Under the pieces are notes generated by a model. It worked only from the letters and a program-made list of their open reading frames with translations. It was not told the origin of the DNA and searched no databases. The position numbers were made by a program, and so were the translations under genes. Positions 34,973 through 48,158 of a stretch of 64,000 nt of DNA are shown here, piece by piece. Where the stretch lies: positions 1-64,000 of the forward strand of contig JAQVFO010000001.1 of the NCBI GenBank assembly GCA_028697205.1. The letters run 5' to 3'. This stretch comes from Candidatus Altimarinota bacterium. Lineage in GTDB: Bacteria > Patescibacteriota > Gracilibacteria > BD1-5 > UBA6164. Within the stretch, counting starts at the first letter, position 1; each line of letters opens with the position of its first letter.

Positions 34973-36664
34973 ATGCAACAAAACTCAAAAAAAGCCTTCA
35001 CCCTAGTAGAACTAATAGTAGTAATAACAATACTAGCAATACTGTGAAGTATAGCATTCATATCACTGCAATCATACACAAAAAATGCAAGAGACGGACA
35101 AAGACTGTCAGATATAAATAATATAAGAAAAAACCTAGAACTATTCCTAACAGAGAAATGATTCTACCCAACACCAGATAATTGAGTAAATATAACATAT
35201 AGTTGATCTACAGCATGGATCCAATGAACAGTGTGAGACAATGTAATAAAGAACCTACAGAAACTAAATAAGAAACCAACAGACCCACTAACACAAAATG
35301 AATATACATACAGTATAACAAACCTAAAGACAGAATACCAAATCTGAGCAATACTAGAATGATGAAGTATACTATGATATAACAAACTAATAAACCAAGC
35401 CAATGCAGCCACACCACTAAAGAAAGCAACAGCCATGGTAGTATGAACATATAATGAAAAGATACTAAAAACAAGTACATGATGACTAGACTATATACTA
35501 GCAGTACCAAGTATAATCAATTGAGATATCCAAGATGTAGACTTGATGAGTATAATAACAAAGAAACAACTAGTATACAATAACTATACAAACCTACCAG
35601 ACTCATACAAGAACCTATGATATAGTATGACATGATGATTTGATTTCATACCAAATAAACTAGTAGTATATAGTTGAAGTACACAAGACCTACTACAAGA
35701 TTCAAATAAACTAATACTGATAAATAACATTAAACAAGCATATATAAATACAATCGTACAATGAGAACCAACATACAAAGAAATCATAAACACTGATACA
35801 ACATCAAATCAAGCTTGAGCTATAACACTAGTAAACAATTATCTATTAAATGGTATGTGATGACTACCAAAGATAAGTCCTAATAATCTTACACAATCAA
35901 CATCACCACAATTAACATTTTTACAAAATTGTACTGCGACATGACAAATAATCTATGAAGATTCAAATTGATTAGAATTATGAAGAGTAAATAATACATG
36001 AACAACTATATCATGAAACCCATGATTAATAACTTGTGTATGACATATAGTAGTATGTAGTTGAAATGGAGTATGATATGTATTACAAGCATGTAATTTA
36101 TGATCATCAGTAGTATGAACTTGAAGTTCTAGTTATTGAAATTATTATCAATGGGGGAATAATTGATGAACTTCATACTGAAATAAAACACCAAATACAA
36201 CAGTTGTTAATGCATCAAGTTATGGGCCATGAAATTATTATAATTCAACTACATTTATATGATGAGCAAGTTTACCAAATCCACAAGATTGGACAAATCC
36301 ACAAAATAATAATTTATGGTGAGACACAATAAATACTTTTATTGCAAGACAATGACCTTGTTCAATAGGTTATCATTTGCCAACTTGAGGGCCTGGTTGA
36401 GAATGGCAATTGATATATAATTCTTGATTATGGTGAAGTAGTGCACATACAGCTTTTAGTAATTCACTAAAACTTCCATTTTCAGGTTATCGTCGCCGGT
36501 CTGATGGGACTATGCAGGCTCAAAACATTGCTGCATATTATTGGTCAAGTAGTCCTGATGGAGTATATTCATATGTTTTAGCAGTATATACAGCTAGTTG
36601 AATATATCCGAATCTTTACAATATTCGTGCAGACTGATTTAATTTAAGATGTATAAAAAATTAA
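34973..36664 (+). CDS. Modular type IV pilin-like protein with FISUMP-like C-terminus
   Basis: A 563-residue protein with a class III signal MQQNSKKAFTLVELIVVITI: Phe after Ala at the cleavage site, Glu at +5, and a long hydrophobic helix, as in type IV prepilins and pseudopilins. The next 250 residues are the shared block that is also present at the start of the window. The C-terminal 220 residues are Gly/Asn/Cys-rich and end in a domain like the Fibrobacter succinogenes major paralogous (FISUMP/DUF1566) family: GYHLPTGGPGGEW, LKLPFSGYRRRSDGT, AYYWSSSPDG and DGFNLRCIKN. The first half prefers CTA and ATA codons, unlike the second half. It probably forms or decorates a surface filament. Confidence 0.85.
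35475..35716 (+). repeat. Copy 2 of the shared pilin block
   Basis: Nearly identical to 1-242 (see there). The two visible differences are silent in this code. Confidence 0.9.
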
Positions 36665-36666
36665 TG

Positions 36667-38379
36667 CTACTTTCTTCAAAACTTTTTAAATTTATTTTTC
36701 AATCTTTTTACCTCTTTTTCTCAAAGCTTTTCCTCAAGGACTAAGTTTAGTTGTCATTCTTCATCAAATAAACTCATATCCATATCAATTCAGTGTTCTT
36801 CTTTGTATTTATAATCTTCATAATTTCAGTAGCTTACAATTAATTCAGAATTTTTTATAATCCATATATTTGTAGCAAGTTTATTTACAAAGTATCTGTC
36901 ATGACTTATAAATAATATAGTTCAGTTGTATTTTTGTAATGCAGACTCTAAGGCTTCACGGGTATCATAATCTAAGTGATTTGTTGGTTCGTCAAGTATA
37001 AGTAAATCAAATTGTTTTTGTCATAAAATTGCAAAGTTTAACTTACTTAATTGTCATCCTGATAAATTTCAAGCTTTTTTATCTATGTCATTATAATCAA
37101 ATAAATAATGTCTAAGAATTCAAATAAGTTCTTGATCGCTATAAGTTAATCAATTTGCAATAAAATTTTCTCTAATCGTTTTTTGTTTATCAATTTCTTC
37201 ATGCATTTGGCTATAATAACCAATTTTTAGTCATTTAGCTTTTGAAAAATATCAATCTAGAAAATCAATCTCTCATAATATACTTTTTATAAAAGTTGAT
37301 TTTCATACTCAATTCTCTCATACAATTCAGATTTTTTGTCATTCGTATAAAACTAAGTCGTTAATAAAAAATAATGGTTCTTTTCTTCAAATAAATATTT
37401 GTTTAAATGTAAGTATTTTATTACTACTTTCAATTGCTTTATCAAAAATAAACTTAGCTTTTTGAGGAATAAATGGGGGTTCAATTTTCTCAACTTTCTC
37501 TATCATTTTTTCTCTAGATTTTGCCCATCAGGCACGACTTCAAGCCCTAAATCTATTTACAAGTCAAACTTGTTCTTTTATCCATAATTCTTGTCTTTCA
37601 AATTCTTCTTGTAATTTTGCTTCTCTTTTTTCTCTTTCAATTACATAATCACTATATTTACAATGATAAAAGTTTATTGGTCTAGGTCATTGTATCTCAA
37701 AAGTTTTATCACAAGTTTTATCTAAAAATTCTCTATCATGAGATACTATTAAATATCATCATTTCCATTTATTTTGTAAATAATTTTCCAACCATTCCAA
37801 ACTAGCCATATCTATGAAATTTGTTGGCTCATCTAAAAATAATATATCAGGAGATAACATAAGAACTTTTGCTAATGCAACTTTTGTTCTTTGTCATCAA
37901 CTAATCTCACATAATTTTGATTTAAGTAAGTGAATTATTCAAAGTCATGAAGCAACCAAGTTTATAATTCAGTTATAATTATATCCTCAAAAGTTATTAA
38001 ATTCTTCAAGAGTATTGGTATAAGTATTTAAAACTTCATCAGAATTACAAACTTTCATTTTTTCTTCAATTATAGATAATTCTTTTTCTAATCTATTTAT
38101 ATCTATAAATGCATCTTTCAATTCTTCATACACAGTTTTATTTTTATCATCATTATAAATTTGAGCGAGGTATCATAAGCTCATTCATCAGATATTTTCT
38201 ATTATTCAATCGAAATCTTTGATTTCTCAAGTTATTATTTTTAATAAAGTAGTTTTTCATACTCAATTTCCTCAAACAATTGCTATTCTATCATTTTTAT
38301 TTAAGGTAAATTCAATATCTTTTAGTATAATTTCTGAATCAACTTCATATTTGTTGATTTTTATTTTTAAATGTTTCAT
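36667..38379 (-). CDS. ABC-F family ATPase (second copy)
   Basis: A 570-residue soluble tandem ABC protein. NBD1 has VGGNGVGKTT, ISGGQRTKVALAKVL and ILFLDEPTNFID; NBD2 has VGENGVGKST, LSGGQLSKLNFAI and LLILDEPTNHLD. A Lys/Glu-rich linker follows NBD1. Both ATP sites look intact, unlike the second site of the ABC-F at 20877. It is expected to act on ribosomes. Its stop lies 2 bases from the stop of the convergent pilin gene. It is the second gene of a two-gene unit. Confidence 0.92.
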
Positions 38380-38380
38380 T

Positions 38381-38584
38381 TTAAAATTTAATAAAAAATG
38401 GCAATATAATTAGTACAATTCATATAACTAATAATAAAGCTATATTTTGTACAAAATATGGATATATACAAAGTGCAATTCATGATAATAAGAAAGAAAA
38501 AGCAGATTGATTTTTTCAATAAACAAAGTATCAAGCTCAAAAAGCTCAAGTTATTACATATATCATTAAAGTTGTTGTATCCAT
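38381..38584 (-). CDS. Small two-helix membrane protein
   Basis: A 67-residue protein with two membrane helices (MIYVITGAFGAGYFVYGK, SFLLSGIALCIYPYFV and a third hydrophobic end LLLVIGIVLIILPFF). The pattern GxGYFVYGK...YPYFV...LPFF matches a widespread small membrane protein family of unknown function, sometimes annotated as an amino acid transport protein without evidence. It ends 1 base before the ABC-F gene, so the two are cotranscribed. Confidence 0.75.
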
Positions 38585-38719
38585 AATATATATTTAATTT
38601 ATATTTTTAAAAAGATTAGTTATTTTTCTATGTTTTACAAATTATTATTAAAATAGTTTGATATTTTTAAAAAAAGATTAAAATGAGAATAATTCTATTT
38701 ATTTTTTAACTTTAAAAAT

Positions 38720-39355
38720 ATGAGTAATATAATTGAGGCTTTAAATTGGAGATATGCAACAAAAGTTTTTGATAAAACAAAAAAAGTTAGTAAAGAAGAT
38801 TTAGATGAAATAATAGAATCTTTTATTCTTACTGCATCATCATACTGAGTTCAACCATGGAAATTATTAGTTATAGAAAATCAAGATGTAAAAAATTCTT
38901 TACTTGAGGCAAGTTATTGACAAGCTCAAGTTACAGATTGTTCTCATTTGTTAGTTCTTTGTAGATTAACAAATATTTGAAATAGTCATATAGATAAATA
39001 TATGGACTCAACATCAAAAATAAGATGAATACCAAGAGAAAGTTTAAGTTGATTTGAAAATTTAGTTAAATGATTTATATGAAGTTTAGATGAAACTACA
39101 AAATCAAAATGGGCTTGAAATCAAGTGTATATAGCTTTATGAAATCTATTAACAGTTTTAGCTATGAAAAAAATTGATTCATGTCCTATGGAGTGATTTG
39201 TTCCATCAAAGTACGATGAAATTTTAAATTTAAAAGAAAAATGATTAGCGTCAGTACTTGTTCTACCTATAGGATATAGGAGTGAAGAAGATAAATATGC
39301 TAATTTAAAAAAAGTTAGATTTGATATGTGAGAAGTGGTTGAAATTATTGATTAG
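38720..39355 (+). CDS. Nitroreductase family NAD(P)H:FMN oxidoreductase
   Basis: A 211-residue protein with NWRYATKVFD (FMN phosphate contact Arg), SSYGVQPWKLLVIEN, WAGNQVYIALGNLLTVLAM and MEGFVPSKYDEILNL. This is the NfsB-like pattern. It should use FMN and NAD(P)H to reduce nitro compounds or quinones; the physiological substrate is unknown. Its last 11 bases overlap the 3' end of the convergent TPR gene. Confidence 0.92.
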
Positions 39356-42011
39356 ATTTCTTCTCTTTCTTTTCTAAATCTAATAAGTAAAGTCTAAGTC
39401 ATTCAAAATTATCATCGCTTATAAAATCTTTTATTTTTTGTTTTTCTTCTTTGTATTGAGAAGTAAGGTTTTTTCTGCTGTCTACGAATTTATACAACTC
39501 CCCTAGTTTGCTTTTTCATACTTTATTTAGAGTATCTCACTTACTATCATATATATTTGTATTACTTGGATCAATTTTAATTCACATATCGTATGTTTTA
39601 AAAGCCTCCTCGAACTTTTGTAAATTGTCTAAAGATATTCATTTGTTATTATAAGCATCGATATATTCAGAATCAATTTTAATAGCTTTATCATACATTT
39701 TGATAGCCTCATCATATTTTTTTAATTCATCTAACGAAAGTCATTTGTTATTATAAGCATCGATATATTCAGAATCAATTTTAATAGCTTTATCATACAT
39801 TTTGATAGCTTCATCATATTTTCTAAAGATATTGCTTAAAATATTTCATTTATTATTATATGCATCAGCATTATCAGGATCAATTTTAATAGCTTTATCA
39901 TACATTTTGATAGCCTCATCATATTTTTCTATTTTTTCCAACACAAGTCATTTATTGTTGTATGTATCAATATACTCAGAGTCTATTTTAATAGCCTTGT
40001 CATACATTTTGATAGCTTCATCATATTCTTCTAATTCGTCAAATGAATTTCATTTATTATAATATGGTTCAACATAGTTTGGATCTATCTCAATTGCTTT
40101 ATCATACATTTTGATAGCCTGACTATATTTTCATAAAGAGTTTAATGAGCTTCATTTATTATTATAAAAGTATGCTTCTTTAGGATTTAATTTAATAGCA
40201 ATATCATACATTTTGATAGCTTTATCATACTCTTCAAACGAGTCTAATATGTATCATTTGTTATTATATGCATCAGGATCATTTGGATTTAATTTAATAG
40301 CAATATCATACATTTTGATAGCTTCGTCATATTCTTCTAATAAATCTAAAGCATATCATTTATTGTAATATAACTCTCAGTCATTAGGATTTAGTTTGAT
40401 AGCGATATCATACATTTTGATAGCTTTGTCATATTCTTCTAATTCATTTAAAATAAATCATTTATTATTATAAGCATCAAAATATTTAGAATCAAGTTTA
40501 ATGGCGGTATCATACATTTTAATAGCTTCATCATATTCTTCTAATTCTTCTAGTACATTTCACTTATTAAAATATAAGTCAGGGTTATTAGGTTCTAGCT
40601 TAATGGCAATATCATACATTTTAATAGCATCTTCATATTTTTTTAATTTTTCAAGTATATTTCACTTATTATTATAAGGATCAGGATTATTAAGATCTAT
40701 TTCAATTGCAATATCATACATTTTGATAGCATCTTCATATTTTTTAAGTTCATTTAATGAATCTCATTTGCTTATATAAATATAAGAATCATTTTGGCTA
40801 AATTTTAGGGCAATATCATACATTTTGATAGCATCTTCATATTTTTTAAGTTCATTTAATGATATTCATACATTATAATAAAAATCTGAATCATTGGGAT
40901 TTAACTTAATAGCAATATCATACATTTTGATAGCATCTTCATATCTTTTAAGTTCATTTAATGATATTCATATATTATAATAAAAATCTGAATCATTAGG
41001 ATTTAACTTAATAGCAATATCGTACATTTTGATAGCATCTTCATATCTTTTAAGATCATATAATGAATTTCACTTATTATTATATAAATATGGATCATTA
41101 GGATTTAACTTAATGGCAATATCATACATTTTAATAGCCTCATCTAATTTTTGTTGTTCATGTAGAACTAATCATTTATTGTAATAAAAAGCGGGTTCAT
41201 TAGGATTTAGCTTTATCGCAATATCACACATTTTGATAGCTTCATCATACTTTTTTAATTCTAATAATGCGCTTCCTTTATTAGAATAAAAATCATAATC
41301 ATTAGGATTAAGCTTGATAGCATTATCAAACATTTTAATAGCTTCATCATACTTCTCAAATTCATGTAGGGCTAATCATTTATTGAAGTAAAAATCTGCT
41401 TCACTAGGATTAAGCTTGATTGCCATATCATACATTTCAAAAGCCTCATCAAATTTTTTCAATTTTCTTAAAATAAATCCCTTTGTGTTATAGGCATAAT
41501 GGTATGTAGGATCTAGTTTTATTACAATATCATACATTTTAAGAGCATCATTATATCTTTGTAATTCATATAATGAATTTCATTTATTAGAATAAAGGTC
41601 TGACTTATTAGGATTTAGTTTTATGGCAATATCAAACATTTTAATAGCTTCATCATATTTTGTTAATTCATGTAATGCTAATCATTTATTAGAATAAAAA
41701 TCTGAATCATTAGGATTTAGTTTTATAGCAATATTAAACATTTCAATAGCATCATTATACTTTTTTAACCTTAAAAAAATAGTTCATTTGTTATAATATG
41801 AATCAGCATGATTAGGTTTCAACTTAATTGACTCATCATACATTTTTAAAGCTTCTTCATATTTACTTTGTTCTGTGAGAGATACTCATTCAATAAAAAA
41901 ATTATATGCATTAGGATATTTACTATCTTGAATATATTTTTTTTGTATGTTTATTCTATTGTTAGTTCTTCTTGTTTTATTATAATTTTGGATTGATTTT
42001 TTAATTTTCAT
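39345..42011 (-). CDS. Long tetratricopeptide-repeat protein
   Basis: An 888-residue protein made of about 23 TPRs of 34 residues with consensus KYDEAIKMYDIAIKLNPND and YNNKG at the repeat end. The closing Gly is almost always TGA. There is no signal peptide or membrane segment, so it is probably cytoplasmic. The N-terminus (MKIKKSIQNYNKTRRTNNRI) is basic and the C-terminal 70 residues are charged and helical. TPR solenoids bind protein partners; these are unknown. The two repeats nearest the C-terminus but one are almost identical in DNA, which points to recent unit duplication. Confidence 0.9.
39640..41840 (-). repeat. 102-bp tandem DNA repeats inside the TPR gene
   Basis: The plus-strand words ATCATACATTTTGATAGC and TTATTATAAGCATC recur every 102 bases. 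The most similar neighbours are around 39649-39710 and 39750-39812. Repeat number may vary between strains. Confidence 0.85.
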
Positions 42012-42170
42012 AGAAAAATTATTTTATATAAATAAAAATTTAATGTAATTATATAAATATATAGTATAATTTCAAACGTAATTTTATATTATAATCATAT
42101 AAACTTTCTTTTGCATTTGATAGTTTTTTTTGTAAAATACTCAAGCTTTAAAACTAATAAATATATAAAA
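42012..42170. other. Divergent promoter region of ftsH and the TPR gene
   Basis: AT-rich gap with no ORF beyond a possible TTG extension of ftsH from 42111. Weak -35/-10-like boxes (TTGCAT...TAAAAT near 42112-42139) point toward ftsH. Confidence 0.4.
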
Positions 42171-44045
<1,875 letters not shown>

Positions 44046-44056
44046 TAAAAAACTAC

Positions 44057-44084
44057 TTGACAAATAAATATATTACTATATGAT
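44057..44084 (+). promoter_or_regulatory. Probable promoter of the small coiled-coil gene
   Basis: TTGACA, 16-base spacer and TATGAT, about 85 bases before the start codon at 44170. Confidence 0.6.
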
Positions 44085-44169
44085 TTAAAAATCAATTTAA
44101 ATTATAATTTGTTTAATATAGTAGAAAAATTATTTATATGATATTGAGAAGTTAATTATTTTTAAAAAT

Positions 44170-44433
44170 ATGTCACATTCAAAATTATGTATTTTTCCTA
44201 AGTTATCTTTGGCAAATACAACTATGGTTGAATCTTCTAAAGTTATGGAAAATTTTGATAAAGAAAAAGCTAAATTTAGGAGAAAGTTATTAAAAATTAT
44301 AAGTTCAATTAGTGCTCAATTAGAATGTTTATGATCTAGTTTACATACACTTACAGATGCTAAACGTATTGAAGTTGAAACAGTTATGAAGGAACTAACA
44401 AGGAGACAGAATGAACTTTTGTCATTATTATAA
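44170..44433 (+). CDS. Small helical protein, unknown
   Basis: An 87-residue protein with a polar N-terminus and two long helices (FDKEKAKFRRKLLKIISSIS and AKRIEVETVMKELTRRQNEL) that could form a hairpin or coiled coil. No family is recognised. It has its own promoter-like boxes and a perfect terminator, and contains one TGA-Gly, all of which support a real gene. Confidence 0.7.
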
Positions 44434-44434
44434 T

Positions 44435-44469
44435 AAAAAGAGAGAAAAATTAATTTTTCTCTCTTTTTA
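44435..44469. terminator. Bidirectional hairpin terminator
   Basis: Perfect palindrome AAAAAGAGAGAAAAATTAAT and complement, between convergent genes at 44170 (+) and 44470 (-). Confidence 0.9.
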
Positions 44470-45834
44470 TTATCCTTCAACTATTACTTTTTCATTACAA
44501 AAAGTTTTTATTCATCTTTCTCAAAGTTCTTTTCAATATCAAGTATTTTTTATTCATCCATAAGGTAAAAATGGATAACTTGTAACTATTTTATTAATTC
44601 ATATGTTTGAAACTTCAACTTTTGAAGCTATATAATTCATATCTTCTATATTATCTCAGAAAATAGAACATCAAAGACCATATTTTGAATTATTTGCTAG
44701 TGAAATTACATCATTTATATCTTTTGCTTTGATTACTGCTGCAACTGGTCAAAATACTTCTTCATCAAAAACAGGCATTCAAGGTTTTACATCATAAACT
44801 ACAGTTGGTTCGTAAAAGTATCATTTTCTATCAATTCTTTTTCAACCACATGCAAGTTTTGCTCATAGCTCTAAACTTCATTTTATCATACTATCTATAT
44901 CGGCAATTGCTTCTTCTTTAGCTAAAGGTCAAATTTTTGTAGTTGTTTCCATAGGATCTCAAACTACAGTATTTTTCATACCTTCTGCAAATCATTTTAC
45001 AAACTCATCATAAATTGATTCTATAACTATAAATCTTTTTGAAGAATTACATTTTTGTCAACAATTAGAAAGTCTTCATGTTAATGCAAATTTTACAGTT
45101 TTTTCTACATCATTTGTATCAAGAGCGATAAATGGATCATTTCATCAAAGTTCTAAAACTGAAGGTTTTAAATTTTTTCAAGCTAATTCTCAAATAGTTC
45201 TTCATGCTTTATCTCATCCTGTAATAGTTGTTCAAACAATAACTTTATGACTTATTATATATTCTGAAAAACTAGCTGGAATTAGTAGATTTGTGTAAAC
45301 TCATTTAGGGAATCACGCGTCTAAAAATAATTTTTCTAAAGCAATTGCAACTTGTGGAACATTTGAAGCATGTTTTACCATAACTACATTTCAAGCCATT
45401 AAATTTGGAATTGTACTTCTAAGTACTTGATTAACAGGGTAATTCCAAGGAGCAACACAGTAAAGTACTCACATTGGTTGGTATTCAATTCTTCATTTTA
45501 TTCATCATTCTTCAAATCTTTTACTTTCTAGCATTTTTGGTGCATTTTCAGCAAAATATAATACATTTGACATAGATTTTGAAACATCTCACTGAGCATC
45601 AGTATAAAGCATTCACATTTCCATTGTATCTAGTTTTGCTAATTCTTCTTTCCTTTCACTCATTAGATTTACCAAGTTTTTCATCAGATTTCATCTTTCT
45701 TCAAAACTTGTGTTTTTCCAAGAATTAAAAGCATTGCTTGCTTTTTGTATTTTTTGTTCTAGTTCTTCTTTTGTAATATATGGAACCTCAAAAAGTAGTT
45801 CTCAAGTTGTTGGGTTTATTGTTTTTGCTGACAT
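44470..45834 (-). CDS. Aldehyde dehydrogenase, succinate-semialdehyde type
   Basis: A 454-residue NAD(P)-dependent aldehyde dehydrogenase. It has YQPMGVLYCVAPWNYPVNQV, the catalytic Glu in LELGGNDPFIA, the catalytic Cys in LSNCGQKCNSSKRF, FYEPTVVYDVKPGMPVFDEE with EVFGPVAAV, and LPYGGIKNTGYGKELG near the end. These are closest to the succinate-semialdehyde dehydrogenase (GabD/Sad) branch; the real substrate is not certain. It is cotranscribed with, and downstream of, an unknown gene and tpiA on the minus strand. Confidence 0.93.
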
Positions 45835-45846
45835 AAGTAATTTAAA

Positions 45847-46215
45847 TTAAATAATATTATTTTTTATAGATTGAAATCATTCAAAATGAATTTCTGGATT
45901 TTTTATGTCAAAAATCTCTAAAACTTTGTATTTTCATCTCGTCCAAATTTGTCAATTCATATTAAAATGAGTTGCTTCTAAAATTTGTATTGCTGCATAA
46001 GGTCTACTTAAAATCTGATTTCCTTCTGTTTTAATTAATGGTATTGGTTCATCATCTAACAAATAATAGTTTCTTTGTCATTTTTTTAGAAATTCATAAG
46101 TTTTTCATATTTCTAAAGTTTTTGGAATACATTCTTCAGTTTTTCTTTCTCAATTTTCAAAAAAAGAAATATCTCTTAAAGCTAAATCAGGATTAAATTC
46201 TACTTGAATTCACAT
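45847..46215 (-). CDS. Unknown 122-residue protein
   Basis: A small soluble protein that I do not recognise. It contains two similar beta-rich halves with NYYLLDDEPIPLIKTEG and GQIWTRGKYKVLEIFDIKNP, and ends FEGFQSIKNNII. Five TGA-Gly codons keep the frame open. It lies between tpiA and the aldehyde dehydrogenase with short gaps on both sides, so the three genes probably form one unit. Confidence 0.75.
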
Positions 46216-46239
46216 AATTAAGAGTTAATTTATAAAAAA

Positions 46240-46965
46240 TTACTTTATAGTTTCTTCAATAATCTTCAAAAATTTATTTGGATCAAGACTTGCTGAACCT
46301 ATTAAAAATCAATTTACATTGTTTTTCTTTATAAGTTCATTTGCATTTGTATCATTTACACTTCAACCATAAATTATTCTAGATTCATCATTTCAAAGTA
46401 ATTTTCTTAAAAAGTTATGTATTTCTTCTACATCATCTGGGGTAGCTGATTTACCTGTTCATATAGCCCAAACAGGTTCATAAGCAATATCAACATTACT
46501 TGAGTCAACTCATTCTAATCACTCAATTAATTGTATTTTTAAAACCTCTTTTGTAAGGCCAAGTTCTTTTTGTCTTAAATTTTCTCATATACAAAGAATT
46601 GGTCTTATGTTGTGTTCAATAGCTTTTTTTACTTTTTTATTTACTCCTTCATTAGTTTCACCGAAAAATTGTCTTCTTTCAGAATGACCAAGTATAACGT
46701 AACTACATCATAAATCTTCTAGCATCATAGGTGATGTTTCTCAAGTATAAGCTCATGATACCTCATAATACATATTTTGTGCTCATAAATGTACACAAGA
46801 ATCTTTTAGTATTTCAGAAGCAATACCAAGTCATGCAGTTACTGGTGCTACCATCAAATCTATATTTACAAAACAAGCATAAGTATCTTTAAATACATTT
46901 AAATATTCCTTTAATTCAATAGTATTTTTATTCATCTTAAAATTTCCACCTATCAAAAGTTTCAT
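46240..46965 (-). CDS. tpiA: Triosephosphate isomerase
   Basis: A 241-residue TIM barrel with N-K active-site start GGNFKMNK, catalytic His in [14 protein letters not shown], catalytic Glu in [17 protein letters not shown], and phosphate-binding IIYGGSVN and [10 protein letters not shown]. It interconverts dihydroxyacetone phosphate and glyceraldehyde 3-phosphate in glycolysis. It is the first gene of a minus-strand unit that continues into an aldehyde dehydrogenase. Confidence 0.97.
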
Positions 46966-47087
46966 ATTTTTAAATTAAATGATAATAGTTCTCATTATAA
47001 TAATTTTTTATTCTTTGTAAAAAATTATTAGATTTTTTTTATTTTTCTGTTAAATTATATAAATATAAATTATAATTAAAAGTTTTT

Positions 47088-47720
47088 ATGAATGAATTGG
47101 TAAATTTTATAGTAAATTTGGTATGAAATATGGGTTATATTGGGATTTTTATAATGATGACAATTGAATCAAGTTTTATTCCTTTTCCTTCAGAAGTTGC
47201 TATGATTCCAGCTTGATACTTAGTTAGTCTATGAAAAATGAATTTTTTAGTTGCTTTTTTAGCTTGAACTTTTTGAGCGATAACAGGTTCAACTATAAAC
47301 TATGTTTTATGATCTAAACTTTGATGACCAATTATAAAAATTTTAATTCATAAGTATGGTAAATATATATTTTTAAAAGAAGAACATTTTATTCAGGCAG
47401 AAATATATTTTAAAAATCATTGATCAATAACAACTCTTTTAGGTAGATTTATTCCAGCAGTTAGACAATTAATAAGTTTACCAGCATGAATTTTTAAAAT
47501 GAATTATTTTAAATTTATATTTTATACTTGATTATGAGCATGAATTTGGAATTTTGTTTTGATGATAATCGGATATATTGCATGAGAAAATAAAATTTTA
47601 ATTGAGAAGTATTCAAAAGAATTATTGATAATTGTAATTATTTTAGTTATAATTATTTGAATTATTTATTATAATATAAATAAAAAAAGATGAATAAGCA
47701 AGAGTATAGTTGAGAAATAA
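47088..47720 (+). CDS. DedA family membrane protein
   Basis: A 210-residue DedA/SNARE-associated (VTT) protein. It has ESSFIPFPSEVAMIPAGYLV, GAITGSTINYVLGSKLGG, the conserved GRFIPAVRQLISLPAGIFKMNYFKF motif in two parts and a C-terminal helix. DedA proteins flip or recycle lipid carriers such as undecaprenyl phosphate. Because TGA is sense, the frame runs 31 bases past the start of the next gene. Confidence 0.92.
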
Positions 47721-48133
47721 AATATTCAAGTAAGGGTGTAATTGTAGACAAAGATTGAAATATTTATCTAGAAAAATGTCCTGCATTATCATCAAAGCTT
47801 TGACTTTTTTGATGAAAAAAAGAGTGAAATGAAACCCCGAAAGAAACTTTAATTAGAGAACTTAGGGAAAAAAATGAATTATGAATAATTATATCTAAAA
47901 GTGATTTAAAAGTTGTAGAAGTAAACTGACCTATTGAATTTAAAACTTGAAGGTTTGTTGCTACTGTTTTTATATTATATATCTCTGATGAAGTTGCTAG
48001 GATTATATGAACTAGAGAAAATGTAGTTAAGTGAAAAATTAAAGATTTTATGAGTTATGAAGAAGATAGTTTTATTTTTTCTAAAAAAGATTTTCTAAAT
48101 ATGGTTGAAAGAGCCTTGGATTATAGGTATTAG
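47690..48133 (+). CDS. Nudix hydrolase
   Basis: A 147-residue protein with the Nudix box G-x5-E-x7-RE-L-x-E in GGKKEGNETPKETLIRELRE, followed by KNELG. The second Glu of the usual EE pair is replaced by Lys (REKNELG), so metal binding may be weaker. It should hydrolyse a nucleoside diphosphate linked to another group; the substrate is unknown. The ATG at 47690 overlaps the DedA frame; a later ATG would remove the first beta strand. Confidence 0.85.
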
Positions 48134-48158
48134 TAATTTATAGATTTTATCAAATTTT

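Noticed and set aside
35164-35793. Hydrophobic minus-strand ORFs opposite the pilin, repeated at 110-313
   Set aside because: They are shadows of the shared pilin block; the plus frame has a class III signal and family features.
36380-36664. Diversity-generating retroelement target in the pilin C-terminus
   Set aside because: The lectin-like end invited the idea, but I found no reverse transcriptase, template repeat or adenine-biased copy in the window.
39640-41840. CRISPR array
   Set aside because: The regular spacing is 102 bases and the whole stretch is an open TPR reading frame; there are no unique spacers between short palindromic repeats.
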